64,000 nucleotides of DNA from Methylotenera versatilis 7 (GCF_000799165.1 NZ_JUGF01000002.1:496001-560000); one strand, 5' to 3'; positions 30,849 through 41,490 are shown, counted from the stretch's first letter. Notes: generated from the sequence alone by a model not told the origin. Numbers and translations: made by a program.

Positions 30849-31499
30849 ATGCAATTATCAAATCCTGCTTTGGCATTCTCTGATATCGTTATCCACGATC
30901 TAGGCCGCACCGACTACCAAACGACACTGGCTGCGATGCAAGCCTTTACCGCCAATCGCACCGCCGAAACAGCAGATGAACTATGGTTAACCGAGCATGA
31001 CAGCGTTTACACGCTGGGCTTAAACCGCAAAAACGTACGCTTGCCTGAAAATGACATACCGGTTGTGTATGTCGATCGTGGCGGCAAAATCACTTATCAT
31101 GGCGTTGGGCAGGTGATTATTTACTGCCTATTAGACTTAAGTCGCCACCATTTGAATGTGCGCCAATTGGTGCAGTTAATCGAAACCAGCATCATTGAAT
31201 TGCTGGGTGCACATCAAATTGAAAGCGCAACCAAAAACGATGCACCTGGCGTGTATGTGACTGTTGATAACCAGCAAAAAAAAATCGCTTCACTAGGACT
31301 AAGATTAAAAAATAATTGCTGTTATCATGGCTTAAGTTTAAATGTGGATATGGATTTATTGCCATTTTCCGCGATTGATCCTTGTGGCTATGCTGGCTTG
31401 CAAATGACACAAACGAAGGATTTAGGCGTTAACCAAACATCACAACAATTAGGTACCGCTTTATTGCAATTACTTAAAGAAAAATTAACTCATGTCTGA
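30849..31499 (+). CDS. lipB: Octanoyl-ACP:protein transferase LipB
   Basis: Transfers octanoyl groups from acyl carrier protein to lipoyl domains, the first step of lipoate assembly. The [11 protein letters not shown] motif near residue 78 and the catalytic Cys in D-P-C-G-Y-A-G-L near residue 178, with a partner Lys in K-I-A-S-L-G, are visible. I prefer the ATG at 30849, 216 residues; the frame is open further upstream from 30822. It overlaps lipA by 8 bp. Confidence 0.94.
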   Translation: MQLSNPALAFSDIVIHDLGRTDYQTTLAAMQAFTANRTAETADELWLTEHDSVYTLGLNRKNVRLPENDIPVVYVDRGGKITYHGVGQVIIYCLLDLSRHHLNVRQLVQLIETSIIELLGAHQIESATKNDAPGVYVTVDNQQKKIASLGLRLKNNCCYHGLSLNVDMDLLPFSAIDPCGYAGLQMTQTKDLGVNQTSQQLGTALLQLLKEKLTHV

Positions 31500-32499
31500 A
31501 ACGATCATTAACAACCCAGTGATGAATAGTGCTGCGCCGAAAAAAATTGCAGGTGTTAAGCAGATTGATGCGGAGAAAACGGCACGTATTCCCATCAAAA
31601 TCATCCCTATGCCCATGTTGCGTAAACCTGACTGGATACGCATGAAAGTGCCAGATAGCACGCGCTTTCAAGAGATTAAACAGATTTTGCGTGAAAACAA
31701 TTTACACACGGTATGTGAAGAGGCCAGTTGCCCTAACATCGGTGAATGCTTCAGCGGCGGTACAGCTACGTTTATGATTTTAGGTGACATTTGCACACGT
31801 CGCTGCCCTTTCTGCGATGTCGCGCATGGCAAACCGCTGCCGCCGGATGTGAATGAACCAGCCAATTTAGCTCGCACTATCGCACAAATGCGCTTGAAAT
31901 ATGTAGTCATCACTTCCGTTGATCGCGATGATCTAAAAGATGGTGGGGCACAACATTTTGTCGATTGCATCCATGCTGTTCGTGAAGCATCACCCGATAT
32001 CAAAATTGAAATTCTAGTGCCGGATTTTCGCGGACGACTTGATGTCGCGCTAGAAATCTTACGTAAAGCGCCGCCTGATGTAATGAACCATAATCTGGAA
32101 ACGGTGCCACGTTTATACAAGCAGGCACGGCCCGGTTCAGATTATCAAAACTCACTTAGTTTGCTTAAAACATTTTCTGAAATGTACCCGCATATTCCGA
32201 CCAAATCAGGCCTGATGCTTGGCTTGGGTGAAACGGATGACGAGATTCTACAAGTGATGCAAGACTTGCGCGCGCATCAGGTTAGCATGCTCACATTGGG
32301 CCAATATTTACAACCAAGCGTACACCATTTACCGGTAATGCGTTATGTGGAACCGGCTATTTTTGACGATTTAAAACAAAAAGCCGATGACATGGGCTTT
32401 AATAATGCAGCTAGCGGCCCCATGGTAAGAAGTAGCTATCACGCCGATTTGCAAGCGCAACACAGTACACAAGCAACGCAAACGCAATCGGTTATCTAG
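31492..32499 (+). CDS. lipA: Lipoyl synthase
   Basis: Radical-SAM enzyme that inserts two sulfur atoms into octanoyl groups. The auxiliary cluster ligands C-x4-C-x5-C ([12 protein letters not shown]) lie near residues 73-84 and the radical-SAM C-x3-C-x2-C (C-T-R-R-C-P-F-C) near 101-108. The C-terminal R-S-S-Y-H-A motif holds the auxiliary-cluster Ser. Its 335 residues include an N-terminal extension of about 40 residues, common in betaproteobacteria. It overlaps lipB. Confidence 0.96.
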   Translation: MSETIINNPVMNSAAPKKIAGVKQIDAEKTARIPIKIIPMPMLRKPDWIRMKVPDSTRFQEIKQILRENNLHTVCEEASCPNIGECFSGGTATFMILGDICTRRCPFCDVAHGKPLPPDVNEPANLARTIAQMRLKYVVITSVDRDDLKDGGAQHFVDCIHAVREASPDIKIEILVPDFRGRLDVALEILRKAPPDVMNHNLETVPRLYKQARPGSDYQNSLSLLKTFSEMYPHIPTKSGLMLGLGETDDEILQVMQDLRAHQVSMLTLGQYLQPSVHHLPVMRYVEPAIFDDLKQKADDMGFNNAASGPMVRSSYHADLQAQHSTQATQTQSVI

Positions 32500-32534
32500 C
32501 ATTTACAAGCCAATCATATCGTTAGGGATTTTTC

Positions 32535-33827
32535 ATGGTTCCACATTTAACAACTGCACTCAGCGGCCCACTGCTTAGCTTAGAAACGCGCATGCTTCAA
32601 GACATGCCGAAAATCGAGCATTGGTTCCGCTCACAATGGTTAGAATATGCTTCACCCTTTTACGCTTCGGTGGATTTACGCAATTCTGGCTTCAAGTTAG
32701 CTCCAGTAGATACAAATCTGTTCCCGGGTGGATTTAATAATCTGAATCCAGAATTTTTAAGTTTAAGCGTGCAGGCTGCGCAGGTTGCGGTAGAAAAAAT
32801 CTGCCCAGAAGCGCATCGCTTGATGATCATTCCAGAAAATCATACACGCAACACTTACTATCTACGTAATGTGGTTGAGCTTGTGAATATTATGAAAGCC
32901 GCTGGTTTAGATGTGCGCATCGGCAGCATTTCGCCTGACATAACAGAGCCAACAATACTTGAAGCGCATGATGGTCAAAAACTATTACTTGAACCAGTAG
33001 TGCGTGTTGCAAACCGTATTAAATTAATCAACCCGGAATTGGGCGATTTTGATAGCTGTGCGATTTTACTAAACAATGATTTATCGGGCGGCATACCAGA
33101 TATCCTTAAAAATCTTGAACAAGATTTAATTCCGCCATTACATGCAGGTTGGCACGTTAGACGAAAATCTACTCATTTTGAAGCATATAACCGCGTTGTT
33201 GCTGAATTTTCAAAACTTTTAGATATTGATGAGTGGTTGTTGAATCCTTATTTTGAAACCTGCGGTGAAATTGATTTTCATGCACGCACTGGTGAGGAAT
33301 GCTTAGCTGCCAAAGTAGAAGAGTTGCTCGCAAAAATTAGAACAAAATATGCCGAATATGGCGTTACACAAGAGCCATTTGTGATTGTGAAAGCCGATGC
33401 TGGCACTTATGGCATGGGTATTATGACAGTTAAATCACCAGACGATGTGCGTGACTTAAATCGCAAAGCGCGCAATAAAATGTCTGTGATAAAAGAAGGT
33501 CAACAAGTCAGTGAAGTGATTATTCAAGAAGGCGTGTACACATTTGAAAATATTAACGATGCGGTAGCAGAGCCTGTGGTGTACATGATGGATCACTTTG
33601 TGATTGGTGGTTTTTACCGTGTACATACTGAGCGCGGCGCCAATGAAAACTTAAATGCGCCTGGCTCACATTTTGTGCCGCTAGCGTTTGAAAAACCCTG
33701 TACCTTGCCAGACTGTGCGGGCGCACCGGATACGGTACCAAATCGTTTTTATGCCTATGGTGTGGTTGCTCGCCTGGCCTTGTTGGCAGCAGCAATTGAG
33801 TTGCAAGAAACTGACCCGCTCAATTAA
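32535..33827 (+). CDS. gshA: Glutamate-cysteine ligase (betaproteobacterial/thiobacilli type)
   Basis: First enzyme of glutathione synthesis. The 430 residues match the GshA family found mainly in betaproteobacteria and acidithiobacilli, which is unrelated in sequence to the E. coli enzyme. Recognisable elements are L-F-P-G-G-F-N-N-L near residue 64, the ATP-grasp-like V-K-A-D-A-G-T-Y-G-M-G-I near 290, and P-G-S-H-F-V-P-L near the C-terminus. It is followed after 20 bp by gshB, which supports the pathway assignment. Confidence 0.92.
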   Translation: MVPHLTTALSGPLLSLETRMLQDMPKIEHWFRSQWLEYASPFYASVDLRNSGFKLAPVDTNLFPGGFNNLNPEFLSLSVQAAQVAVEKICPEAHRLMIIPENHTRNTYYLRNVVELVNIMKAAGLDVRIGSISPDITEPTILEAHDGQKLLLEPVVRVANRIKLINPELGDFDSCAILLNNDLSGGIPDILKNLEQDLIPPLHAGWHVRRKSTHFEAYNRVVAEFSKLLDIDEWLLNPYFETCGEIDFHARTGEECLAAKVEELLAKIRTKYAEYGVTQEPFVIVKADAGTYGMGIMTVKSPDDVRDLNRKARNKMSVIKEGQQVSEVIIQEGVYTFENINDAVAEPVVYMMDHFVIGGFYRVHTERGANENLNAPGSHFVPLAFEKPCTLPDCAGAPDTVPNRFYAYGVVARLALLAAAIELQETDPLN

Positions 33828-33847
33828 CAACAAACATAATTAACGAT

Positions 33848-34804
33848 ATGAAACTGCTTTTCATTCTTGATCCATTAACTAGCCTAAAAAGCTATAAAGA
33901 CACCAGCATTGCCATTATGCGCGAGGCCGCAGCTCGCGGGCATACATTATTTGTTTGCGAACAGCACGATGTGTTTCTACAGAATGAAGTTGTACATATT
34001 CAAGCCAAAGTATTTAACTTCGCAGATACTGGAAATGCAACAACAAGTGAAACTTGGTTTAAATTAGGCGTTAACCATACGGTACTACCTAAGGAATTTG
34101 ATGCGATTTTAATGCGCAAAGATCCGCCGTTTGATAATGAATATTTATACAGCACTTATTTATTAGAATTAGCTGTAAACCAAGGTGCACGCGTCATCAA
34201 TAATCCAAGCACGGTACGCAGCTGGAACGAAAAATTATCCACCGCAAAATTCCCGCAATTTACCCCTGAATTTTTGGTTACCGCAAATAACGATTTGATT
34301 CGCGCATTCTTAAGTCAGCATCAAGATATTATTATTAAACCGCTGGACGGCATGGGCGGCACCGGCATATTCAGACTAACCGAATCTGACCCTAACATCG
34401 GCGTTGTTTTAGAAATTTCAACCCAATTCGGCACACAAACCGTGATGGTTCAGCGTTATTTGCCCGCGATTTTGCAAGGCGATAAACGCATTATCGTGAT
34501 TAATGGCGAGCCACTACCATTTGCCTTGGCACGCATTCCAAAAGCTGGCGAGACACGTGGGAACCTGGCAGCGGGCGGCACTGGCGTTGCGCAAGCATTG
34601 ACTAAACGCGACTTGGAAATTGCCACCACTGTGGGTAAAACGCTTAAAAATGCTGGTTTATTTTTAGTCGGCCTTGATGTGATTGGTGATTACTTAACGG
34701 AGATTAATGTCACTAGCCCCACCGGCATGGTAGAAATTGCGACGCAAACAAATTGCAATCCCGCACAGGTTTTCATGGATACACTTGAAGGCATTTCTGA
34801 TTAA
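33848..34804 (+). CDS. gshB: Glutathione synthetase
   Basis: ATP-grasp enzyme joining glycine to gamma-glutamylcysteine. The 318 residues show the N-terminal L-F-I-L-D-P-L block, M-R-K-D-P-P-F-D near residue 95, K-P-L-D-G-M-G-G-T-G-I-F (ATP-binding loop) near 161, and the C-terminal E-I-N-V-T-S-P-T-G signature. It directly follows gshA. Confidence 0.96.
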   Translation: MKLLFILDPLTSLKSYKDTSIAIMREAAARGHTLFVCEQHDVFLQNEVVHIQAKVFNFADTGNATTSETWFKLGVNHTVLPKEFDAILMRKDPPFDNEYLYSTYLLELAVNQGARVINNPSTVRSWNEKLSTAKFPQFTPEFLVTANNDLIRAFLSQHQDIIIKPLDGMGGTGIFRLTESDPNIGVVLEISTQFGTQTVMVQRYLPAILQGDKRIIVINGEPLPFALARIPKAGETRGNLAAGGTGVAQALTKRDLEIATTVGKTLKNAGLFLVGLDVIGDYLTEINVTSPTGMVEIATQTNCNPAQVFMDTLEGISD

Positions 34805-34851
34805 ACTTTAGCATTTGCTCGCCCGAATCAAGTCGCGCTATAGTAGCGACT

Positions 34852-35889
34852 ATGCGCTTACTCCTCATTCTGATTTTTAGCTTTTTGCTATCAAGCTGTA
34901 GCAAACCAGAACCCATTCATCATACGCAAAGTTATGTATTTGGCACCTTGGTCGACATCACGATTTATGGTGAACCAGAAGAGGATGCGGCAGCTTTAGC
35001 CAGTGAAATCATTCGCAACTTTCAAGATTTACATAATCGTTTACATGCTTGGCGCCCAAGCGAAATTAGCGCGCTTAATCACGCCTTTAAAAACGGCAAT
35101 TTGCCAGTGTCCATCAAACCAGATGTCGCCGCGATTATTTCTGATGCTACGTCGCTTTCTATTCAATCAAAGGGCGCTTTTAACCCAGCAATTGGCGGAT
35201 TAATGAACGTTTGGGGATTTCACAAAGATGAAATTAAGCCCATCAAAATTGATGACGATAAAATAAAAAACTTAGTTAAAAGCAACCCACAAATGGTGGA
35301 TATTGTTGTCAAAAACGGCAAAGCTTCCAGCACCAACCCAAGTGTTCGATTAGACTTGGATGACTATATAAAAGGTTATGCGCTAGATGCAACATTAGTA
35401 TTTTTGCGTGAACACGGCGTTAAAAACGCCCTGATTAATATCGGCGGCAATATGATAGCGCTTGGTAAACGGGGCAATAACCCATGGCGCGTCAGCATTC
35501 AACACCCTCGCAAACCAAATGCCATTGCCGCGCTTGATTTAGAAAGTGGCTGGGCCATTGCCACCTTAGGCGATTACCAGCGCTATTTTGAACTGAAAGG
35601 TAAACGCTACAATCATATTATCGACCCCGCAACTGGCTATCCCACAGAAGACGTGCAAGCCGTTACCGTATTGGTTCCGCCACAAGTGAATGCTGGTGTG
35701 CTGTCAGATGTAGCAGCAAAACCGATCTTTATCGCAAAACCAAATACGCGCAGTCAAGCAGCAAAAGAGATGGGGGTAGAAAATTACTTAGTGATTGAAT
35801 CCAATGAAAAAATCGTCATCAGCCCATCTATGGCTAAGCGTGTTACTTGGGCAGACTCCAACAAGGCACAAAAGGTCAACTTTAACTAA
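34852..35889 (+). CDS. apbE: FAD:protein FMN transferase (ApbE family lipoprotein)
   Basis: Periplasmic flavin transferase that covalently attaches FMN to Thr residues of targets such as Nqr or Rnf subunits. Signal peptide with lipobox L-S-S-C (Cys16). The family motifs G-G-L-M-N-V-W-G-F, D-L-D-D-Y-I-K-G-Y-A, N-I-G-G-N-M, and the metal-binding H-I-I-D-P-A-T-G-Y-P segment are in order. Its 345 residues are normal. A shared terminator follows at 36069. No flavoprotein target is encoded in the window. Confidence 0.94.
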   Translation: MRLLLILIFSFLLSSCSKPEPIHHTQSYVFGTLVDITIYGEPEEDAAALASEIIRNFQDLHNRLHAWRPSEISALNHAFKNGNLPVSIKPDVAAIISDATSLSIQSKGAFNPAIGGLMNVWGFHKDEIKPIKIDDDKIKNLVKSNPQMVDIVVKNGKASSTNPSVRLDLDDYIKGYALDATLVFLREHGVKNALINIGGNMIALGKRGNNPWRVSIQHPRKPNAIAALDLESGWAIATLGDYQRYFELKGKRYNHIIDPATGYPTEDVQAVTVLVPPQVNAGVLSDVAAKPIFIAKPNTRSQAAKEMGVENYLVIESNEKIVISPSMAKRVTWADSNKAQKVNFN

Positions 35890-36068
35890 AAAAATCAATG
35901 TTACCCAATATCTAAAGCTGGCTTCAACAGATTAAAAATTTAGTTTCGACTTATGCCATGCCGCACTTAATAATTACTTCCCTAACTCCTATTTTTAATC
36001 ATCTCTAATATTTAAGCCATTAAAAAATTCATATTATCAAATCTATTTCTATAATGTATTGCATTTAC

Positions 36069-36094
36069 AAAAAAGCCGCTTAAAGCGGCTTTTT
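36069..36094. terminator. Bidirectional terminator between apbE and pilY1
   Basis: GCCGCTT and AAGCGGC arms flanked by A6 on the left and T5 on the right, so it can work on both strands. It closes the apbE transcript and the convergent minor-pilin operon, whose last gene pilY1 stops at 36119. Confidence 0.88.
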
Positions 36095-36118
36095 GATTAC
36101 TATCTTTCGCACAAAAAC

Positions 36119-39100
36119 TTATTGTTCATCAATCAATTCACGCCAAATCACGCGATGATTCGTGAATCCAGAAGCACCATCAATTGGAAACTCTGGCTGT
36201 TGAGGAGGAAATTGTGGGGTAGGATTATCAGCAGTGACAAGATTAACCACTGGTTTACCTTTCACATACAATATGTTCATACCCACAATTGGTGCATTTG
36301 TTTTGCTTGCAACCACATTACCCGCTACTGATGCACCTGTTCTGTAATCTAAGAAATTAAGCCAACCATAACCGCCAGGTGAGCAAACGGTGTTAGATGG
36401 CACTGTTGTAGGCAACAACAGCGTGCCAAACACAAGCTGCGCAGGCACACTTTGACGTTCACCACTATCGGGAAAATCAATATACCAACCCCTACCCGTT
36501 GCAAAACTCACTTGTTTAGCAGGTGCTTGAACATGTCTAGTCGCTGTAGCCGTATCGTTAACCAGCACTTGATTGACCATTGTTGAACTAGTACGTGGAT
36601 TATCCAAGGTGACGAGTGAAGTGGAGTCATCACTAATGGCATATATGGATTGCTGTTGAGTGTCAGTTAAGTCGCTAGTACCTAAATATTTACCAGTACC
36701 CACATACAATATACGCTTACCGCTAATTTCAGCTAATTCTGGACGCACCGTTATTGGTTGCGTATTACCACCGGGATCTTTAAGCACAGCAACCTTAAAT
36801 GGATTTGTGCCTGACTGTGCCACATTAATATCAAAACGCCAGAGATTTCCTAGCAAATCACCACTATAAACAAATTTAGCCTCATTATTGCTTTCTGCAT
36901 CCATCACATAGGCATTAATTTGGGCTAAACCACTTGGTGTAGTACTAGTACCAGCTCCTGTAGCATATTTAGTTATTGTTGCACCTGTAGCTGCATTTAT
37001 TACGTACAGGAAGCCTTTACCAGGATTGTTACCACTTATATTGTTATAGCCAGAGGTAATTAGAACGACCCAAGTACCATCTGATTTTTTGGTAATAATG
37101 GGATTGCCATACGTAAAACCAATATCGCTATCATCAGTATTATCAAATTCCCATAATAACAGTGGTGAATTTGGACTAGTAATATCTAGCGCGAAATACC
37201 CTTCACCGCCACCATTCAAACCGGCTACCAGTATCGTCCTCCAAACTGCACTGGTAGGAGAAATGCAACTGGAAATACAAATATCATTAACAACAATATC
37301 ACCATCAAGATAATAAGTGTGACTTACGCCATTGCCGTAGTTTTTATCGGCAAGTTTCCACATATTATTCAGCACCATCGTTGGCACATAAGCCCAGCGC
37401 TCTTCACCTGTAACCGCATCAATGGCATGCAGCATACCGTCATTGGCGCCTATATATACAGTACCGGCACGTGTTGCTTGTGTTGTTTTAAATGAGCCAA
37501 CTGTACTAGCGGGACCATAACCTGGATCTGCAAAATTAGCTTTAGGGCTACCTACATAAACTGGTGTTGAATGCACCAAGTCACCTAAAACAGATTCACG
37601 GAATCTATAAAGTCGAGTATCAACGCTGCCTTCTACGTTACTAGCACGATCCTCATAACCATTATTGCCACGCAAAAAATTAATCAGAGTTGTAGTATTA
37701 ACTAAGGGGCGCTGGTCTGCTGTTAGCGTACTCCATTGACTCAAATTGTTTGCCAGGAATGCATTATTAAAATTGCCGGCTTTGCCCGCTGTGGTCAAAT
37801 TAGCTGTATTAAAACTTCCTAAAGTACCAGAAACATTCATATAAATGTTTCTTGTGTCAGTTGTATTACTCACGAAATTCTGCATCGTACCTGCGCAAGA
37901 AGTAGAAATCTCTACTTTACAATTAGTGCCATCCAATACGCCTGGCGCACCACAGGTTGCTGTCGTTGCACTTGGTGTCACACACTGATAAACAGTGCTA
38001 TTACCAATTGATGTTGCAACAACACTGCTAGGTGCGGCACAAGTATCGGCCACCACATTTTCGACGCACCACGTTGCATCCTCACTCACTTTACCAGTAT
38101 CAGTATTAATGGTTCTAGCCTCTAAATTACCAATCCACTTCACGCTGGTATAACTTGCAACATAGGTAAAATTATCACCAGAAACAGGATTAAGTGTACT
38201 AGTCGCCGCAGCAGCACCCGCACCCACTTTAGCTTGAATCGAACTCAATGCATCACTGAGTGATGTAGCTAATTGATTAGGATTTTTTGCACTAAAGTAA
38301 GTACCTTGTCCATTCACTGCCGCATGCCATAAATCATCAACTGCAGTTTGTGAGTCTGCTGATGGAACAGGCCAGTTTAGTGTGCCTTGTTTCAGCTCAT
38401 AAAAATCACCTTGTGTGGCTGTTTTATAATCCGTTGTATAAGTAAGTGAGGCATCAACACCCAAACCTAAAGTAAAGGTTGTCATATGTTGCTTTATATT
38501 ATTATCTGTTGTGGTAACAAACACATTGTTTTCACACACATCACCTGTCGTACCATTTGGTCTTGTACTACCTGTACAATTGTTTAATGCAGATGTGCGT
38601 AAATCCGTGTCATAGTAATATTTAGTCGCATCTGCCAAACTATTACTGCTTGCTGTAGGTCCCTCAAACATAGGTCTTACCGTACCACTTCCATCCATAT
38701 TACCGATGGCTGTAGATCCATTTAACTGTAACCCGCCATCACCATTCCAATATCCATCCGTGGTCAAAATAGAGAAGTTCTGTTGGCAGGAAAATTGCAC
38801 AGGATCCGCAGAGTTCCCTACAGCACCTTTACCTGCATAAATCCTACCCACGGTTGATAGAGCTCGCCTTAATGGCGTGCCTCCACTTGCATTTGTTTTT
38901 AATAATAAATCGTACCAATTAGCTTTCTGTGCCGTGTCGAATTTAGCCACTGGCAAATACTTAGCACTTGTACTATTAATCGTAATAAAACCTACTCGAA
39001 AACGCGTATCAATTGACTGAAACGCAAGACTGGTAGATGTTTTCATCATTTGCATACGGGTACGATAGTAACTATACCAATTAGCAAAATTCGTCATCTC

Positions 39101-40822
39101 TTCATCATAAGTACACACTGTACCTGGACAGTCTGTGCGGCTGGGCGCTTTTTCAAAAGTTAACCCAGGCTCAATATCCACGCGTTGAAATGTGGTAACA
39201 ACTGCTGTATTAGCAAACTGGGTGAGTGTATTAGGAATTGTGTAAGTCTTGATAGTATCGTTAGAACCACCTGCCATATTTGTTTTTGTAAAATTCAATC
39301 GATTATTTGTATCACTTTCGGTAATCGACAATGTCCCATTAGTAGCTGCGCTATTATTCACTGCTGTAATGGTAATAACAGGATTATTTGCTCCATTAGA
39401 AGAAGCAGTAAAGTCAGGAGCGGATACATAACTATTAATTTGTGCTACCAGTGCATTTGCAAGTGCATTTCGATTAGCTGAGTTATCTGTACCACCAGCC
39501 ACGTTAATAGTCGTGCCTAAAATTTGGGTGGAGCCCACTGTAATACCTGTGACGCTACTAGTGGTTCTGGCAGCAGTAATGGTTAATGTGCCTACTGACT
39601 TAGTACCTGGCTGGACGGCTGTTGGCTGTGGTGATGCAGTGGTCACGACTATCGTGCCAGTAGTAGTGCCGGTAGATACTAACTCTACTAAATCACCATT
39701 TGCATTTGCCCTAAAACCTGTGGTGCCTTCTTCAGCTGATATGGCTGTTGCAATAGCCTGTGCCAGAGTAGCTCTTTGAGCTGCAGAAGTCGTATTCGCA
39801 ATAGTAAGTGCTGGGCTGGGAGATAATGGAATTATCCTCACACCATCAATCGTAATATTGCTAATCGTTAATGGCGAAGGTGAAACGCATGAAGGCTGAT
39901 TGGCAGCACCACAACCCGTTGTTTCTGGCAGTAACTGAATACTACCCACACTACTGGACTTAACAGCCGACCAGCGCGCAAGTGTGTGACTTGATGTTTC
40001 CGAGTATTTTCCCTGACACCCAGTACCAGATTGTACATTAGCGGCAGAAGTACACCAGCGCACTTTGGCAGGAAATATATAGGCTCCAGTTGGCGTTGCT
40101 GACTCGGTACAACTCGTCAGATTTTTATTCGTACAATATTCACCTACCGCCACCTTGTAATAGTAAGGATATCCATATGCATTGTAGGGCTGATTGTATG
40201 ATTGACTTTGTGTACCAGTGTAATTGGGGTAAATATATTGGCTGTTCTTTTTACAAACTAACGGATTGTTTAGATCGGCCTGTGTAACGCCTGATGTCTT
40301 GTTGCACCACACACGATCTCGGTAACCATCAGTTAGTCCTGCATTTGGTACTAATCGCGCGCTACCGCCTGTGTTGGTCAAGGCATCATTAGGTACAGAT
40401 GTCCAACCGGCAGTATTGCCAGATGTCATTGCATTTCGGTCACTACCATCCGAATTTTTAGCTGGGTTATAAGTAGTATTAGGATCGTAATAAATAGTAT
40501 TGAAGGCATTTGCATTATAAGGAGGGTCACCGAAGGCACAACTCGAAGTGAAGTCGCGTGCATTTTTAAATGTTGCAGTTTGCCCCTTACATTTATTACT
40601 GTCATTCACATAATCTGGCATATAGTCCCAACCCATACTGCCCGAGTCATCTAATATATACATCAGGTTGGGTAACACATCGCCTGTTGTCGCACTTACC
40701 AGCGGAGCAGTGCCTAAATCGGTAAGCGCAGCATGGCTATAATTAACATTCAAGGCAAACACCATCACGCAAAAGACTTGTAGATATTTGTGAAAAGTAT
40801 GGGTTTTATTAGGGGATGTCAT
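36119..40822 (-). CDS. pilY1: Type IV pilus adhesin and assembly factor PilY1
   Basis: Large secreted tip-associated protein needed for pilus biogenesis, surface sensing and adhesion. The start chosen is the ATG at 40820-40822, preceded by AGGAG; the signal peptide ends near A-A-L-T. A von Willebrand A domain begins with the MIDAS motif D-D-S-G-S-M-G. It is interrupted by about 250 residues rich in Ser/Thr/Asn that contain two related modules. The C-terminal beta-propeller (about the last 500 residues) has G-A-N-D-G-M-L-H-A-I-D and G-D-L-L-G-N-L-W-R-F-D. Total 1567 residues, long for the family (about 1000-1300). The propeller's calcium loop reads D-A-E-S-N-N-E, a loose match to the consensus. 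It is the last gene of the pilE-fimT-pilV-pilW-pilX-pilY1 operon. Confidence 0.93.
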   Translation of the reverse strand: MTSPNKTHTFHKYLQVFCVMVFALNVNYSHAALTDLGTAPLVSATTGDVLPNLMYILDDSGSMGWDYMPDYVNDSNKCKGQTATFKNARDFTSSCAFGDPPYNANAFNTIYYDPNTTYNPAKNSDGSDRNAMTSGNTAGWTSVPNDALTNTGGSARLVPNAGLTDGYRDRVWCNKTSGVTQADLNNPLVCKKNSQYIYPNYTGTQSQSYNQPYNAYGYPYYYKVAVGEYCTNKNLTSCTESATPTGAYIFPAKVRWCTSAANVQSGTGCQGKYSETSSHTLARWSAVKSSSVGSIQLLPETTGCGAANQPSCVSPSPLTISNITIDGVRIIPLSPSPALTIANTTSAAQRATLAQAIATAISAEEGTTGFRANANGDLVELVSTGTTTGTIVVTTASPQPTAVQPGTKSVGTLTITAARTTSSVTGITVGSTQILGTTINVAGGTDNSANRNALANALVAQINSYVSAPDFTASSNGANNPVITITAVNNSAATNGTLSITESDTNNRLNFTKTNMAGGSNDTIKTYTIPNTLTQFANTAVVTTFQRVDIEPGLTFEKAPSRTDCPGTVCTYDEEMTNFANWYSYYRTRMQMMKTSTSLAFQSIDTRFRVGFITINSTSAKYLPVAKFDTAQKANWYDLLLKTNASGGTPLRRALSTVGRIYAGKGAVGNSADPVQFSCQQNFSILTTDGYWNGDGGLQLNGSTAIGNMDGSGTVRPMFEGPTASSNSLADATKYYYDTDLRTSALNNCTGSTRPNGTTGDVCENNVFVTTTDNNIKQHMTTFTLGLGVDASLTYTTDYKTATQGDFYELKQGTLNWPVPSADSQTAVDDLWHAAVNGQGTYFSAKNPNQLATSLSDALSSIQAKVGAGAAAATSTLNPVSGDNFTYVASYTSVKWIGNLEARTINTDTGKVSEDATWCVENVVADTCAAPSSVVATSIGNSTVYQCVTPSATTATCGAPGVLDGTNCKVEISTSCAGTMQNFVSNTTDTRNIYMNVSGTLGSFNTANLTTAGKAGNFNNAFLANNLSQWSTLTADQRPLVNTTTLINFLRGNNGYEDRASNVEGSVDTRLYRFRESVLGDLVHSTPVYVGSPKANFADPGYGPASTVGSFKTTQATRAGTVYIGANDGMLHAIDAVTGEERWAYVPTMVLNNMWKLADKNYGNGVSHTYYLDGDIVVNDICISSCISPTSAVWRTILVAGLNGGGEGYFALDITSPNSPLLLWEFDNTDDSDIGFTYGNPIITKKSDGTWVVLITSGYNNISGNNPGKGFLYVINAATGATITKYATGAGTSTTPSGLAQINAYVMDAESNNEAKFVYSGDLLGNLWRFDINVAQSGTNPFKVAVLKDPGGNTQPITVRPELAEISGKRILYVGTGKYLGTSDLTDTQQQSIYAISDDSTSLVTLDNPRTSSTMVNQVLVNDTATATRHVQAPAKQVSFATGRGWYIDFPDSGERQSVPAQLVFGTLLLPTTVPSNTVCSPGGYGWLNFLDYRTGASVAGNVVASKTNAPIVGMNILYVKGKPVVNLVTADNPTPQFPPQQPEFPIDGASGFTNHRVIWRELIDEQ

Positions 40823-40860
40823 GTATGACTCCTGATTCAGTTTAGTCAATATCATTAAAA

Positions 40861-41490
40861 TTAATAAATAAATGCTTGTAAGTAGCTAACTGTATTTTTA
40901 GGGCCAGTCACCCGAACAGTGGCACGATATACCACCGCGTCTTCAGGATTTTTACAGGTCTGGCAATACGAATTAGTACCGCCTTCGCTTTTACCGGCCA
41001 TGGAGTTAGCGGTCGAATTACCCGTGCCTACTAAACAGTTTTCTTTATCTTTAGCCCCTGGATTTCGGCACATGCGCTGTAAAATTAAGCGTGTTTCATT
41101 ACCACTTTTATCCGCAATATCATTGTCCACTTTTATAGAGTTGTTCCATGTGGCAGCAGCGTTAAGTGAAGCACTGCTTTCTAAAAGCACGCCATCAAAA
41201 TTCGCATAATAACCAGTGGTTGGTACAAATAGCGCCGCTTCATCATTGTCATTAATAAATCTATAAGCTCTTGCAATACCAGTTTCTGCTGACATAATTG
41301 CTGACTGTTTAAATGCCAAATTACCCGCCACCAACACACCGCTATCTACAGACCGAATCAAAGCAGCGGCAGCCAGCGACATTGCAACTAAGGCAATTAG
41401 CGCAATAAATAGAACTAAACCTTTTTGCCGCCTTAAAAGCGGGCGATTTTTAACTATCGCTACTTGACTAAAAATAGTTTTATTTATCAT
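40861..41490 (-). CDS. pilX: Minor pilin-associated protein PilX
   Basis: Minor pilin or priming-complex component that helps PilY1 reach the pilus tip. From the ATG at 41488-41490, with AAAGG upstream, there is a basic N-terminus ending R-R-Q-K-G, then a hydrophobic helix (L-V-L-F-I-A-L-I-A-L-V-A-M). This is the atypical prepilin signal seen in PilX, where the Glu at position 5 is absent. The rest contains several Cys (C-R-N-P-G, C-L-V-G, C-Q-T-C), suggesting disulfides. It has 209 residues. An in-frame ATG at 41523 lacks a ribosome site. Confidence 0.85.
   Translation of the reverse strand: MINKTIFSQVAIVKNRPLLRRQKGLVLFIALIALVAMSLAAAALIRSVDSGVLVAGNLAFKQSAIMSAETGIARAYRFINDNDEAALFVPTTGYYANFDGVLLESSASLNAAATWNNSIKVDNDIADKSGNETRLILQRMCRNPGAKDKENCLVGTGNSTANSMAGKSEGGTNSYCQTCKNPEDAVVYRATVRVTGPKNTVSYLQAFIY

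Noticed and set aside
31668-32120. 150-codon open frame antisense to lipA
   Set aside because: It lies entirely inside lipA, has no recognisable domain, and no separate ribosome site.
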